Positions 1 through 11,585 of a stretch of 64,000 bases of DNA are shown in pieces. The notes under the pieces are model-generated. The model saw nothing but the letters and a program-made list of their open reading frames with translations. It searched no databases and was not told the origin of the DNA. The position numbers and the translations under genes are program-made. Numbering within the stretch: the stretch's first letter is position 1; every line of letters begins with the position of its first letter. Origin of the DNA: Aralia elata (taxonomy: Eukaryota > Streptophyta > Magnoliopsida > Apiales > Araliaceae); the NCBI GenBank assembly GCA_034770075.1, contig CM068380.1:83350112-83414111 (forward strand), read 5' to 3'.

Positions 1-948
1 ATGTATAGATTGTGCCAAACAGAAATCCATGTTTTCAGGTAAAAAAGAACCAAGAAAAATAGGAGTACGTTCGTTTACTATAAAAAATAAAAATAAAATA
101 AGAGCACATCCATTTTAATAATGTAAAAAAATGAGTTTTTTTTTTTAAAAAAAAACATTTTTATATGATTTTCGGATATATTTTACATATCAGTAATTGA
201 TTTATGTTATGAAGATAATGTTATTTTCTCTAGAGAAAAAATAGATAATGAAAAGCATTAATATTCTGATTGAGCTTTAAATAAGTTTTAAAGTATTCAA
301 GGTACTAAGATTGCCTCTTAATGATATCGTAATCAATAGTAGGACAATAAGATAATTTAATATGTTACGAGCTTTCATAATTTGCTTCATGGTATTCTCA
401 AGTCCTGAAAATTCATTAAATAACTCATAACTACATCACTGAGAATTGAATAATCAATCACCTTTGAGCAGTTTCCTAATTATGTCTTTATAGTTTTAAG
501 TATGATGTACAAGTTAGTTATAACATATGTATTTATTATCTAATATATAAAATCGAAAGAGAGCTTAATTTTGACGTAAATAATTTGCTGAAGCTCTTTT
601 GATTTTAAAAAATGCCCTTCAACTTTTAAGATAAGTTTTAATTTGTTTTTTTTATATCATTTTTTAATTTTTTTTATTTAGTCCTTTAAATTTTATAAAA
701 TTCATATTTTAACTCACATAGTTTATAACGCGCAGCTGCTAGTATTTATAAACTGCAACAACATGATATTCGCAGCTTTAGCACAAAGCAGATTCTCAGG
801 AGACAACAAAAAAAGTTTAATCTAATTCTCCCGTGTTAAGGAATAAATATGTCTACATCCCCAAATTAAACGAAACAAGAAAGAGATTTTTCTAATGTGC
901 CGGTCATTAATTAAGGTTCTCCCCAGTCCAATAAGATACAGTTGCATA

Positions 949-991
<43 letters not shown>

Positions 992-1176
992 GTTACTCCT
1001 ATTATTTAATAATAACAATTGACGACGTGCATGGCATGATTTACACCAATTGATTATGGAATGGGAGTGGAGCTAGGGAATTGAATCACCAATTTGGGAC
1101 GACCGAGTCAGGAGTTGGAAAATGAATTTTTCCAGGTGAGTGGACCGACCTACCCCGTGTGGAGAATGCCAACACA

Positions 1177-1539
1177 CAAGCGCGGAGGGAGGATTTTTTT
1201 TTTTTGTGGGCTACTGTGCGGTAAAAAATTTGTGATCTTATAAATAATTTGACGGGGGATCGGGAGCTGCGCCTCCGAGCCAAATTTTTTAAATAATTTT
1301 ATATTTTTGGGCCGATTACATATGTAAAATATGTATTTAATTATAATATTATTAATATTATAAGTAATAACATTATATTATATATATATATATGTATGTA
1401 TGTATGTATACACTCCTTATTAACCCCTAATATTCTTTTCTAATCACAAATTTGTTACAAATTTTTCTCTACCTTATACCTATTAAAAAAAAAATAGGGG
1501 GCTATAGCCCACCCCAGCCCAAACGTGACTCCGCCACTG
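1177..1539. mobile_element. Small hAT-like non-autonomous element
   Basis: A 363-bp insertion present in copy A only. Copy B reads straight through the site (GAATGCCGACACATGAATTA near 28,720). The right end reads GACTCCGCCACTG and the left end is a degenerate complement (CAAGCGCGGAGGGA). Flanks are CCAACACA and ACAACACA, a 7-of-8 match fitting an 8-bp hAT target duplication. The interior is AT-rich and shows no protein. The element at 59,122-59,679 has similar ends. Confidence 0.7.
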
Positions 1540-1647
1540 ACAACACATGAATTATCAGGAAATGAAGTATTCATATCATACCCAATATTGTTTATAAGCC
1601 TCATTAAACAAACAAATATAAATAAATTGTATAACAAATATATATAT

Positions 1648-1796
1648 AGTTTTCTATACATACCACCCGCATGCGAGTTTGTCACGTGGCGCATGTGGAT
1701 TGGTCGGTCAACAAGTCTTACGGGTTTGACTTGTTGACCGACCAACCCGCATGCGTCACGTGACAAACCCGCATGCGGGTGGTATGTATAGGAAAC
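1648..1796. mobile_element. Palindromic foldback element in a TA tract
   Basis: About 150 bp forming a near-perfect hairpin. The left arm contains CATACCACCCGCATGCG and GTCACGTG; the right arm ends CGCATGCGGGTGGTATG. It lies between short TA-rich runs and is absent from copy B at the matching place, which carries different palindromes instead. There is no coding potential, and the open frames across it are an artefact of the symmetry. Confidence 0.75.
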
Positions 1797-2301
1797 TCTC
1801 TCTCTCTATATATTCCATCTACTCCTTAACACAAGTATTTAATTTTGGGTCAAATTTTGGATGGGGATTAGCGACGCAATATTTTTTTTTTTATAAACAA
1901 AATGATTAACCATTTCTTAAGAATGGAGTTTACATCGTTGGCAAATTTATGGAGCGCCACCATCTCCTTTCTTCTAGGCATTATAATTCGTTATCCCCTC
2001 CCCTCACGAACGTGTACGTATATTTTTTCTTTTAGTCAATTCGTTTTGATGTTAAACCTTCTTTCTTTATTGCATTTCATAAGTATAGAATATGTCTTGT
2101 AACACCTGGCAGTTTGTCTTTGTTTAATTATTTAATTTTATGCAGTTTGTCCACGGGTGTGCAAACAAAACGATAAATTCAATAAATTATCAAAATTGAC
2201 CGATTCGGTATAATCGGTTCGGCATTTTTGGTTCGATACCGGTACCAATACATAACCGATATTTATCGTACCGAACTAATATACCGATTAATATTGGTTA
2301 A

Positions 2302-2349
<48 letters not shown>

Positions 2350-2351
<2 letters not shown>

Positions 2352-2543
2352 CGGTAAGTTTCTAAAGCGAACCTTAAAAAGCGAACTAAAGACGAACCGT
2401 CGTCTTTGGTGTCTATGGCGACGATTCGACCCGTCGCCAAAGACTACATGGCTACGGCGACGGGTCGAATCGTCGCTATAGACACCAAAGACGACGGTTC
2501 GTCTTTGGTTCGCTTTTTAAAGTTCGCTTTAGAAACTTACCGT
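2350..2543. mobile_element. GC-rich palindromic element in a TA microsatellite
   Basis: About 194 bp, a near-perfect inverted repeat that starts GCGGTAAGTTTCTAAAGCG and ends AAAGCGAACTTTAAA-type complement then AGAAACTTACCG. Arms carry ACGAACCGTCGTC and GACGGGTCGAATCGTCG. A TA microsatellite (about 2,308-2,348) borders it on the left and a short TA run on the right. A close relative lies at 29,124-29,302 in copy B but at a different position, so the two are independent insertions. Non-coding. Confidence 0.8.
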
Positions 2544-3449
2544 ATATATGTGTATGTGGTATTCCTTAATAATATATATTACTTAATATTAGGGTTTTCT
2601 GATATACTTTATAATTAATTACTTTAATACTATTTAGTAATATACATTATTTAAAGTAATATATTACTTCAAATATATGCCACTACAACAAAAAAGCGTA
2701 TCAGCGACCGCCTATCAGCGACCGATAGCGGTCGCTGATATCTATCTGCGACCGACTCCGGTCGCTGATATGTGTCGCAGATAATCTGGTCGCTGGTGTG
2801 CACATCAGCGACTACTATCAGCGACCGCTATATCTGCGACCGATAATAGCGACGGCGGCGGTCGCTAAGCTGAGTCAGTTCCCATGAGTGACGTGGCACA
2901 CGTGGCAGCAACCGATAATAGCGACCGACCCCGGTCGCGGATAATGGCTTTATATCAGCGACCGCACAGATGTATCAGCGACCGCATGCGGTCGCTGATG
3001 ATAAAATTTAAAAAAAAATTTGCATTATTTTTATGGATTTCCCAAAAAACTGTACCTTTTTGTACCTGTTTTATATCCCAACACACAACAGTATATATAA
3101 ACATCCATCCATGATTTATATCCTAGCATATGCATGCACAACAATATATATAAACATCCGTCCATCCACAATGCCATAAACCAACACTATAAATATTAAT
3201 AAAGCAATATGAACTAAAGAAATATATCCAAATTAATGTCATCTTTAAGTATCATACAATTGTCCAAAAAAATGAATTTAAGAGTACAAAACTTTAAATA
3301 TGCAGAAACAAGCCTAGGTCCTCCTCATGCATCATCGCCCAAGTTAGTAGGATCCTATAATTAACAAAAGAATACAACATGTTACATGTGTTGAAACAGG
3401 TATTACTTATGCAAAGCAAAGTGAAAGAAAGGTAAACAATAGTAATTAC

Positions 3450-4999
3450 CTCATCGCCATCCTGATGTTGTGCTGCTGCCGCCACTGCATCCGCTAACTC
3501 ATCAGGACTCAGAGACTGTAGATGCCCGCCCAGTATACGAAGAAGATCACGATCTCGACAAATCGCTCTCACGCAGTCAGCAGGGGTATGGTAGGCTGGA
3601 CTACCCGATGACTGTGTAGACTGGGTAGCAGAGCTGCCTGTGCCACTGAGGGTCGGGCGTCGTCGTTGTCCTTGGCCTTTGACGTAGTTCTTCTTAACGA
3701 CTGACGCCCTCTCCCACAATTCTTGATCAATCGGCGGACGCGGAGTGCCCTCAGGATAACGCTCGTTCATTAAGCTCTTATACGTGTCCTGTCAGCAGGT
3801 TAACAATTAAATAGTTAAAAACAAATATAAAATGGTAGCAAAAGGTCGACGAAATTATATATACAACATATCAGTGTTCTAAACACTTATTACCGCTATC
3901 TAGACAGCCTCAGGCAGACCATCGCGGGTGGCCACGTACACATCCAGCCAATTGATAGGCTGACCCTGAGACTGAGCCTCCTACAAAACATAAAATCATA
4001 TTAATATGTAAACATATGATATTTTACAGAAACCTGACTGTAAACATAAAAAAACTATTCATTAAGCCAACAAGTTTGCTATTCATACGTACCTTGGCAG
4101 CAATATGCTGCACCTGTGATATACTGCCGCCCCTATACGTGCCTTTTGCCTTTCCGTCTTCATGTGCACCTGAGGATCTGTTTGAGGCGGCAGTCTTGCG
4201 TCGCTTAACCCAGGTCTCAGCTCTCCACTGGTCACACATCTCCATCCATACGGGGCTGTGCGCACCACCAGGGGCTATGCTCATGCATATACTGCTCACC
4301 CTGGCCAGGGATGGTCTATCTCTGCATTATGTAGGGCTTTTTGTCGTTCCTTGTTGAGATTATCTTTGGTACGGACTGCGCACTTCTGCCAGAAAAGTGT
4401 CTGAATAACTGATGCTTGCGCGTCGTCCCATCTATACCTTTTCTGCAAATAAAACAACAATACTAATATTAAAACAGTGATATTACCATAATTAATCTAC
4501 TAAACAATAATTTTTCATTAACTATATTATATGTCAGAATTTAAAAAAATATATATACCTGGAATTCAGCCCAAACTGCATCCTTGTGGGCGAGAGGTGT
4601 ACTCGCCCACGTAATCGCTGGCGTGGCCCAGTTTTGTAAGCATAATTGTGAAATACACTTCACAATCTTACTATCTTGAAAATCACTACAATATACAACA
4701 ATATGAAATAAAGATAAGTAATTTTAGTAGAATATTAAAAGCAATTGACATTAGTATATATTTATGGAAAGTATATATATAAAATGCTTATATATAAATG
4801 ATGCTTAACGTACGTGCTGTCCGGAGGAGGACGAATCTGTATGAGAATCCGGTCATCCGGATTAGCCGGGGCCTTCGGCACATGATTAGGGCCCCGACCC
4901 AAACCCGCGCTTTCGTGGCGCTGGTTCAGAAGACATCTGTTTCACCAAAATTTAAAAAAATAATTATAAGTTATGTTGTAATTGTATTAAATAGTTAAC
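3450..4999 (-). pseudogene. CACTA second protein (Ptta/En/Spm, transposase_24-like), disrupted
   Basis: Spliced minus-strand segments read like the accessory protein of CACTA elements. They include PNHVPKAPANPDDRI (around 4,880), WAEFQ before a GTATAT donor (4,560), KRYRWDDAQASVIQ (around 4,430), a GGSISQVQ segment (around 4,130), then the segment beginning MNERYPEGTPRPPIDQ (3,770 down to 3,450). The frame changes at least twice: once in the G-rich tract near 4,890 and again near 4,305, where the open frame meets a stop after HPWPG and resumes in another frame. In the intact family this protein binds the subterminal repeats. The missing continuity suggests it is dead. Exact exons are uncertain. 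Confidence 0.65.
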
Positions 5000-5098
5000 T
5001 ACAACAAATACAAATGAAAGGTACATAAACATGGCAAGGATATAGAGAACATGTATATATGCAAGTGTATTTAATACAAGTCAAACTAAACATACATT

Positions 5099-6060
5099 TT
5101 AATGAGAATCGCTATCTGAGTCAGAATTATTTTGGTGACGTATTGGAGATTCATAACCATCATTTTCCTCAGATTCAGTGTCAGTGTCAGTCAATAATTC
5201 TTCCTCCTCAGTATCAATGACATCTGACACATGTACTGACTCGGGATCCAAATCATCGGGTTCATCTCCACCCTCTAACTGGATTACTTCATTGTTGTCC
5301 TCGACATTTATTATAGGAGGTCTATGAAGCATGTCCTCTTGGTAGAACTCTCCGTCTACTAATTGGACACGACTGCGCGCGGGAGTATGAATTACAACTT
5401 GCCAATCTGCAGGCGGTCTATCTCTTTTCCTAACAGGACTAGGAGTGTAGTATACTTGTACTGTTTGAGTTGGCAACACAAATGGTTGCGTTGACGTATG
5501 TGGACCTATGGAGGTCAATATCGATGATTCCGTGTCGATCGACACGTATCCCTTTTTCTGAATCAAACCAACGACATTTTGAACAAGTTAATATGACCCC
5601 CATAAGTACCCTTGTACGACAGCTCAATGATTTCCTCCAACTCCCCATAAAAGGCACGACCCAGCTCATTGTAACAATCTCCTTGAACACACACTCCAGT
5701 GTTAGTTGTTCTTTTACCACGAGCATATGTATTTGTATGAAATTCACAGCCATTTATTTTGTAACCATTTGCGGCTGACTTGGTCCCGGTCTGGGCCCAT
5801 AGCTAGGACTTGTATATTTGGAGGAATGGTTCCCTCATTAAGAGCCTACAAAAATTCTATTAAGTTAAATGAATTCATAAATTAATATTTAGCCATACGT
5901 GCTTATAAATTAACTTAACTTACTTTGTCCTTTAGCCAAAGTGCAAATTTTTGATCACGACTGAGTTGAATATCTTTATCAGTGATGCCGGGCTGATTCG
6001 CTTTTAACTCGTCATCATATGATCTATATAATTTTATAAACATTAACATATTTGAATGTA
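5099..6060 (-). pseudogene. Decayed C-terminal (DUF4216) part of the TNP2 gene
   Basis: Downstream exons of the transposase gene: about 34 codons at 5,926-6,025 ending in KFALWLKDK before a GTAAGT donor, then an exon starting at about 5,848. It carries recognisable DUF4216 pieces in different frames: NGYKINGCEFHTN, then NTGVCVQGDCYNELGRAFYG, then KCRWFDSEKGIRVDRHG, then PFVLPTQTVQVYYTPSP and an acidic tail ending at 5,099. At least three single-base frame changes separate these pieces (near 5,780, near 5,578 at an AAAA run, and near 5,485). The family normally has this domain in one frame, so I read this as decay. Sequencing error is the alternative. Confidence 0.7.
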
Positions 6061-6065
6061 TAAGA

Positions 6066-8693
6066 TTAATTGCAGGTTACGATATAGGTCCAATGATTCA
6101 GAATCATTTTACATGTATACCTTACAAATTCGTCAATCTCCTCGCAATTGAGAAGAATGTAAGTATGTGCAGCATGTAATTCTTGCTCAGAGAGGAATAT
6201 GCGCTTTCCTTTTCCATAAGCGCGACCCGGTAGACCAAATACAGAAAGCCGACCATTTAGATCAACATTGCCCCCATCATCATGTCTCGGGACTCGATTG
6301 GCCTTTGTCAAAACTTCGTCGGGAAAATAGTCTGAGACAAACGTAGATATCTCATCAAAACTGTATGCCTCACATATCGACCCCTCGACGTAAGCTCTAT
6401 TCTTCACCTTCCTCTTAAGGTTTCCCATCACCCTCTCGAAAGGGTACATCCATCTATATTGAACTGGACCACCAACACGAGCTTCATAGGGTAGATGGAT
6501 TTGCAAATGCTCCATGGAGTCAAAAAAACCAGGTGGAAATATTTTTTCAAGCTTACACGTGATCTCAATGATGTTTTTCTCAAGTACAGACATGTCCTTT
6601 TCATTTAACGTTTTTGAACATATGTCTTTGAAGAAACGACTAAGTTCAGTCAAAGCATCCCATATTGGTTTATCAAGCAAGTCCTGAAATGCTATAGGCA
6701 TTAGTCTCTCCATGAACACATGACAGTCATGACTCTTCATCCCTTGCAATTTGCCACCTGCGACACACCTTGCAATGTTTGAGGCATATCCATCTGGTAA
6801 TTTCAGAGACTTAATCCATGTGCACACATCTTCAACTTGTTTTTTGGACAATGTGTACCTTGCATGCGGTTTGACCATCCGACCATTACGAGATTCATAA
6901 AGTTCTAATCCAGGACGCTTACAAATATCTTTCATGTCCAATCGTGCCTTATCATTATCTTTCGTCTTGCCCGGAACACTCATCACGGTGTTAAAGACAT
7001 TGTCGAACACATTCTTCTCAATATGCATCACATCTAGATTATGACGAATTAAATTTGTAGACCAATAAGGCAATTCCCAAAAGATGCTTCTCCGAACCCA
7101 ATTATGAGATACGCCAAACCCATCGATGATGTCAGAGGCAACAATCTTACCAAATGGGATAACCGGCAATCTCATCACACGATCTCGCATATCCGTTCCC
7201 GACAATCGCGGTGCAGGCATATCATTGTCTACTTTCCCTTTCTTGAAGTTTTCTCTATTTCTTCGAAACGGGTGATCTACCGGCAAGAAACGACGATGGC
7301 AGTCAAACCAGCATGGCTTTCGACCATTTGATAGATTGAAAGACTTTGTATTCTCCATACAATATGGACAAGCCAACTTCCCGTGTGTACTCCAGCCAGA
7401 TAACATACCATAAGCAGGGAAGTCACTTATAGTCCAGATAACCGCTGCCCTAAGGTTGAAATTTGTTTTCGTGGAAACATCCCAAGTCTGTACTCCATCC
7501 TCCCACAATACCTTTAACTCGTCTATAAGAGGTCTCAAGTAAATATCTAGGTTCTTTCCAGGACTCTTGGGACCAGGAATCACGAGTGAAAGAAACAAGT
7601 ATGGCTGCTTCATACACATCCAAGGAGGCAAGTTGTACGGAGTTACAATCACAAGCCAGCAGGAGTACGGAACAGCTGAGTGGCCGAACGGGTTAAAACC
7701 ATCAGTGGACAATCCAAGTCTCACATTTCTAGGTTCTAATGCAAACCCAGGATGTGATAAGTTGAAATCTTTCCAAGCCTGCCCATCTGCGGGATGGTTA
7801 AGTTCTCCATCTTTAGCTGGAGATTTCGCATGCCAAGTCATATGTTCAGCTGTTCTTGAAGACATGTACAATCTCTTGAGCCGATGTGTAATTGGAAAAT
7901 ACCTTAAAATCTTCAAAGGTATTTTTGTCTTTTTTGTAGTCACACTCTCTTTAATAGGCTTGAACCGATCATGACCGCAAAAAGTGCACTTTGTCTTATG
8001 TTCATTTTCCTTATAAAACAACATGCAATCATTTGGACATGCATCGATCTTTTGGTATCCAAGACCCAACTTCTTCACCATTTTCTTACAATAGTAGTAG
8101 TTATCGGGCAATTTCTCACCGTCAGGCAACATACTCTTAATGGCCTTCAAGAGTGACTCAAAACACTCATGGCTCATGTTGTGATCAGCCTTGATGTTAA
8201 GTAATGTCGCAACTGCAGACAACGTAGTGTGTTTGGTGCAACCATGCCACAACGGCTCACTACCTTCGTCTAGTAACTTAAAGAAGGCCTTGGCATCAGA
8301 ATTCATAGGTTGCTCTCTCCCTTGTTCCCAATCAAAATTCGGCCCTGCAATATCATGAACCATTTCATTCATACGATGGGTACTGCTGCCCGGATTGTGT
8401 ACTTGTGCGATACCACTATCTCTTCTCTGTCCATGTGCCCACCAGCATTCTTCGTAATTTTTCATGAACCCAGACACAAGTAAATGATAGTTTACCATGT
8501 CTCTGTCCATATAATTGACATTCTTACACTTTAAACAAGGGCATCTTATCTTGTTCTGACCATTCACACATTCTGGGTGACTAAACGCATAATCCAAAAA
8601 CACTTGACAACCATTTCTAAATTCAGCTGTAGCACCTATCTGGACACTTGACTTTCGTCGTCTCATCCAATTACGGTCTGAATAGAGGTCCAT
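6066..8693 (-). CDS. TNP2-like CACTA transposase
   Basis: An uninterrupted 875-codon frame starting at ATG 8,693. The N-terminus (residues 1-90) resembles the transposase-associated domain, with DRNWM near the start and paired cysteines in CPCLKCKN. The middle (about 280-500) matches the tnp2/Transposase_21 core (for example STDGFNPFG, then CPYCMENTKSF). Residues 675-800 match DUF4218 (FFDSMEHLQIHLPYEARVGG). The protein should cut and rejoin CACTA ends in the nucleus. The frame probably splices at 6,126 (donor GTAAGG) into the decayed DUF4216 exons, so the last 20 residues as read are probably intron. The core looks intact while the downstream part is broken, so autonomy is doubtful. Confidence 0.9.
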   Translation of the reverse strand: MDLYSDRNWMRRRKSSVQIGATAEFRNGCQVFLDYAFSHPECVNGQNKIRCPCLKCKNVNYMDRDMVNYHLLVSGFMKNYEECWWAHGQRRDSGIAQVHNPGSSTHRMNEMVHDIAGPNFDWEQGREQPMNSDAKAFFKLLDEGSEPLWHGCTKHTTLSAVATLLNIKADHNMSHECFESLLKAIKSMLPDGEKLPDNYYYCKKMVKKLGLGYQKIDACPNDCMLFYKENEHKTKCTFCGHDRFKPIKESVTTKKTKIPLKILRYFPITHRLKRLYMSSRTAEHMTWHAKSPAKDGELNHPADGQAWKDFNLSHPGFALEPRNVRLGLSTDGFNPFGHSAVPYSCWLVIVTPYNLPPWMCMKQPYLFLSLVIPGPKSPGKNLDIYLRPLIDELKVLWEDGVQTWDVSTKTNFNLRAAVIWTISDFPAYGMLSGWSTHGKLACPYCMENTKSFNLSNGRKPCWFDCHRRFLPVDHPFRRNRENFKKGKVDNDMPAPRLSGTDMRDRVMRLPVIPFGKIVASDIIDGFGVSHNWVRRSIFWELPYWSTNLIRHNLDVMHIEKNVFDNVFNTVMSVPGKTKDNDKARLDMKDICKRPGLELYESRNGRMVKPHARYTLSKKQVEDVCTWIKSLKLPDGYASNIARCVAGGKLQGMKSHDCHVFMERLMPIAFQDLLDKPIWDALTELSRFFKDICSKTLNEKDMSVLEKNIIEITCKLEKIFPPGFFDSMEHLQIHLPYEARVGGPVQYRWMYPFERVMGNLKRKVKNRAYVEGSICEAYSFDEISTFVSDYFPDEVLTKANRVPRHDDGGNVDLNGRLSVFGLPGRAYGKGKRIFLSEQELHAAHTYILLNCEEIDEFVRYTCKMILNHWTYIVTCN

Positions 8694-8934
8694 GATATCA
8701 CGGTACCTACTGCAGACAACATGAGCTTATTAATGTATAGCATGGTCAGACTCTATTAAAATTTCGCCAGAGTCTCCCCTATCATATGGACTATCCACAT
8801 AAACGAGGGCATGCATATATAGCCATTTGTAGGCACCCAAGACACAACCCAATAGAAATATATTAATGTATAACGAATGAATGCAAAAGTAGTAAGAAGT
8901 ACCATAAAACCAATAAATTGCTTTTCATTAGAAA

Positions 8935-9955
8935 AAACGAATATTTTATTTTATTTTGATTTAATAAGTATTATTTATTTTAATTTATTTAATTTGTTTA
9001 ATTTCATTTAATTTAATTTTATTTTGTATACTTTTATTTAGTAATGACAAACTAAGTAAATAGTACTTAGTTTGTTATATTATATTATATTATTTTATTT
9101 TATTTTGATTTATTAAGTATTATTTATTTTAATTTATTTAATTTGTTTAATTTCATTTAATTTTATTTTATTTTGTATACTTTTATTTAGTAATGACAAA
9201 CTAAGTAAATAGTACTTAGTTTGTTATATTATATTATTTATTTTATTTTATTTTGATTTAATAAGTATAATTTATTTTAATTTATTTAATTTGTTTAATT
9301 TTATTTAATTTTATTTAATTTTGTATACTTTTATTTAGTAATGACAAACTAAGTAAATAGTACTTAGTTTGTTATATTATATTTTTTATTTTATTTTATT
9401 TTGATTTAATAAGTATTATTTATTTTAATTTATTTAATTTCATTTTATTTTATTTTATTTTGTATACTTTTATTTAGTAATGACAAACTAAGTAAATAGT
9501 ACTTAGTTTGTTATATTATATTATTTATTTTATTTTATTATGATTTATTAAGTATTATTTATTTTAATTTATTTAATTTGTTTAATTTCATTTAATTTAA
9601 TTTTATTTTGTATACTTTTATTTAGTAATGACAAACTAAGTAAATAGTACTTAGTTTGTTATATTATATTATTTTTTTTTTTTGATTTAATAAGTATTAT
9701 TTATTTTAATTTATTTAATTTGTTTAATTTCATTTAATTTAATTTTATTTTGTATACTTTTATATAGTAATGACAAACTAAGTAAATAGTACTTAGTTTT
9801 GTTATATTATATTATTTATTTTATTTTATTTTGATTTATTAAGTATTATTTATTTTAATTTATTTAATTTGTTTAATTTCATTTTATTTTATTTTATTTT
9901 GTATACTTTTATTTTATTTTATTTTGTATACTTTCATTTTATTTTATTTTTTTAT
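8935..9955. repeat. AT-rich tandem array, unit 140-149 bp
   Basis: Six clear copies, anchored by GTAATGACAAACTAAGTAAA at 9,041, 9,190, 9,338, 9,478, 9,625 and 9,767 (spacings 149, 148, 140, 147, 142), plus a partial copy to the right made of ATTTT/TATTT runs. Each full unit contains the perfect inverted repeat ACAAACTAAGTA - AATAG - TACTTAGTTTGT. It lies inside the CACTA element, upstream of the transposase start. There are no protein-coding signs. It is not a CRISPR array: the units are long, AT-only and have no spacers. Confidence 0.93.
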
Positions 9956-11426
9956 CAACCCTCAAACGCAAGTCAGAGGACTGTGATGGGGGCGGATAAA
10001 CACATTTGTTGATTTAGCAACGTAATGATGCATTTAAAAGCCATATGTAATAAAACTATTGCAAAACTATTGTACTCATTCAAGCTCATATGTTGTGTAA
10101 AAGAAACACTAACTCATTTTGGTATCCATTTGACGTGCATGAACCTCACCCAGTTACAATATTTTCTAGAAAGAATACATAACAGTTTCAACTTGAACGA
10201 TCAATTGAACAAACATCAAATATATCCCTTATATCCCATCAAATATATCCCTTATCATTATACTTAAAATATATAATTCCAGACAATCGCAAAGCATAAT
10301 AACAGCAAACAGATAGTTACAAGCATATATACATATGAAAAATAATAGCAGCACTTACAACTAAAAAAGTTAGGACCCTGCACCACAAAAGAACTGTGTA
10401 ATCCTTTTTGCTCTTTAAAATAAACGGATGGAAAGTCCACTGCACCAAAAGATAGACATAATTAGAAAGAGATTCTAAGCCTCATTATATGAGAAAGAAA
10501 AGGCAAACAAAATAATAACAACTATCACCCACATTCAGCCAAACAGCAACAGATAATAACAAGCACATTCAGCCTCATTATGGTAAATGGAGATTTCTTA
10601 TAAATGTAGATCGAATCAAGCACATTCAGCCTCATTATATCTATTAGCTAAATGTCAAAAGATAATAACAAGTTGCAAAAGCCCCAAATTCGCAGATGAA
10701 AACAACAAATTAAACAAAACAAATACTAAATTAAACAATTCCAGTATGCAAAATAAACTAGTAACAATTATCCAATTCATGAACCCGCGACCTTCTAGAC
10801 AGAATAAACATGAAAATCTCACAAAGAACATGTATCATAACTCTATAATAGCTCAATTTCAAAAGATAATAACAAAACCCCAAATGGTGATATAAAGATT
10901 AAAAACCTAAAACCCAAAAACCAAGAAGTAAAACCCAGAAGAATTACCTTATTGCGGTGGGCTGTGTCGGTGTCGGTGCCGGCGCCGGCGTTATCTCCTT
11001 CTACCTCTATTCTCTGTTCTCTCTCTCTTCTTCTTCTTCTTTCTTTTTTTCTTCTTTCGTTCGACTGAGCTGAGACTGAGCGACTGACTGGAATTAAAAT
11101 TCATCAGCGACCGCCACTGGCGACCGCGTGCGGTCGCTAATTTTAATTGACGTGGCACTTTTAGCGACCGTTGTGCGGTCGCTATTAATAGTCAGTCGCA
11201 AATCACGTTCCCGCCAACATTTGCGCCAAATTTTTTGGTGGCAAAGTTATTTCAGCGACCGACCAGCGACCGCGTGCGGTCGCTGATAATACGTAGCGAC
11301 CAGGTCAATGTGCGGTCGCTAAAGGCGGTCGCTATTGGGATTATTAGCGACCGAAAATAGCGGTCGCTGAAACCATTGGTCGCTGTTGGACCATTTTCTT
11401 GTAGTGTGCGGTAATATACATTATAC

Positions 11427-11585
11427 AAATTTGTATATTGGTTACTTGCCTCCTACTCTTGATGACGATGAACTGATTAGATTGCTTCAACCTTTTGGGG
11501 ATATGGTAATGGGGCCAAGGTTATCAAAGATAGAGTGACTGGATTGAGTAAAGGTTATGGCTTTGTTAAGTGTTTTGATATTGCT
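11427..11585 (+). pseudogene. RRM fragment of a splicing factor 1 (SF1/BBP)-like gene
   Basis: The plus strand reads NLYIGYLPPTLDDDELI, an RNP2 motif followed by an RRM helix. After a one-base frame change near 11,513 it continues KVIKDRVTGLSKGYGFVK, containing an RNP1 motif. This combination is typical of the C-terminal RRM of plant SF1/branchpoint-binding proteins. Only part of the domain is present, no start is near, and the frame is broken, so it is a captured dead fragment. It sits between the CACTA right end and the right end of the outer hAT-like element. Copy B has none at the matching site. Confidence 0.7.

Larger units (their letters stand above)
2681..11406 (-). mobile_element. CACTA (En/Spm) transposon, about 8.7 kb
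   Basis: The element starts CACTACAACAAAAAAGCG and ends CATTTTCTTGTAGTG, the inverted CACTA terminus, and is flanked on both sides by the 3-bp target duplication TGC (2,678-2,680 and 11,407-11,409). Both subterminal regions (2,690-3,000 and 11,100-11,400) hold many copies of CAGCGACCG/CGGTCGCTG in both orientations, the likely transposase binding repeats. It codes on the minus strand: TNP2 transposase at 6,066-8,693, a broken DUF4216 continuation, and a broken second protein of the Ptta/En/Spm type. A probable non-coding first exon ends near 10,949 with a GTAATT donor. An AT-rich tandem array fills 8,935-9,955. Confidence 0.95.

Noticed and set aside
7104..8156. Plus-strand open frames opposite the TNP2 gene
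   Set aside because: They are shadows of the 875-codon minus-strand transposase and show no domain.
8935..9955. Regular repeats that might suggest a CRISPR-like array
   Set aside because: Units are 140-149 bp, AT-only and directly adjacent without unique spacers, in a plant CACTA element.
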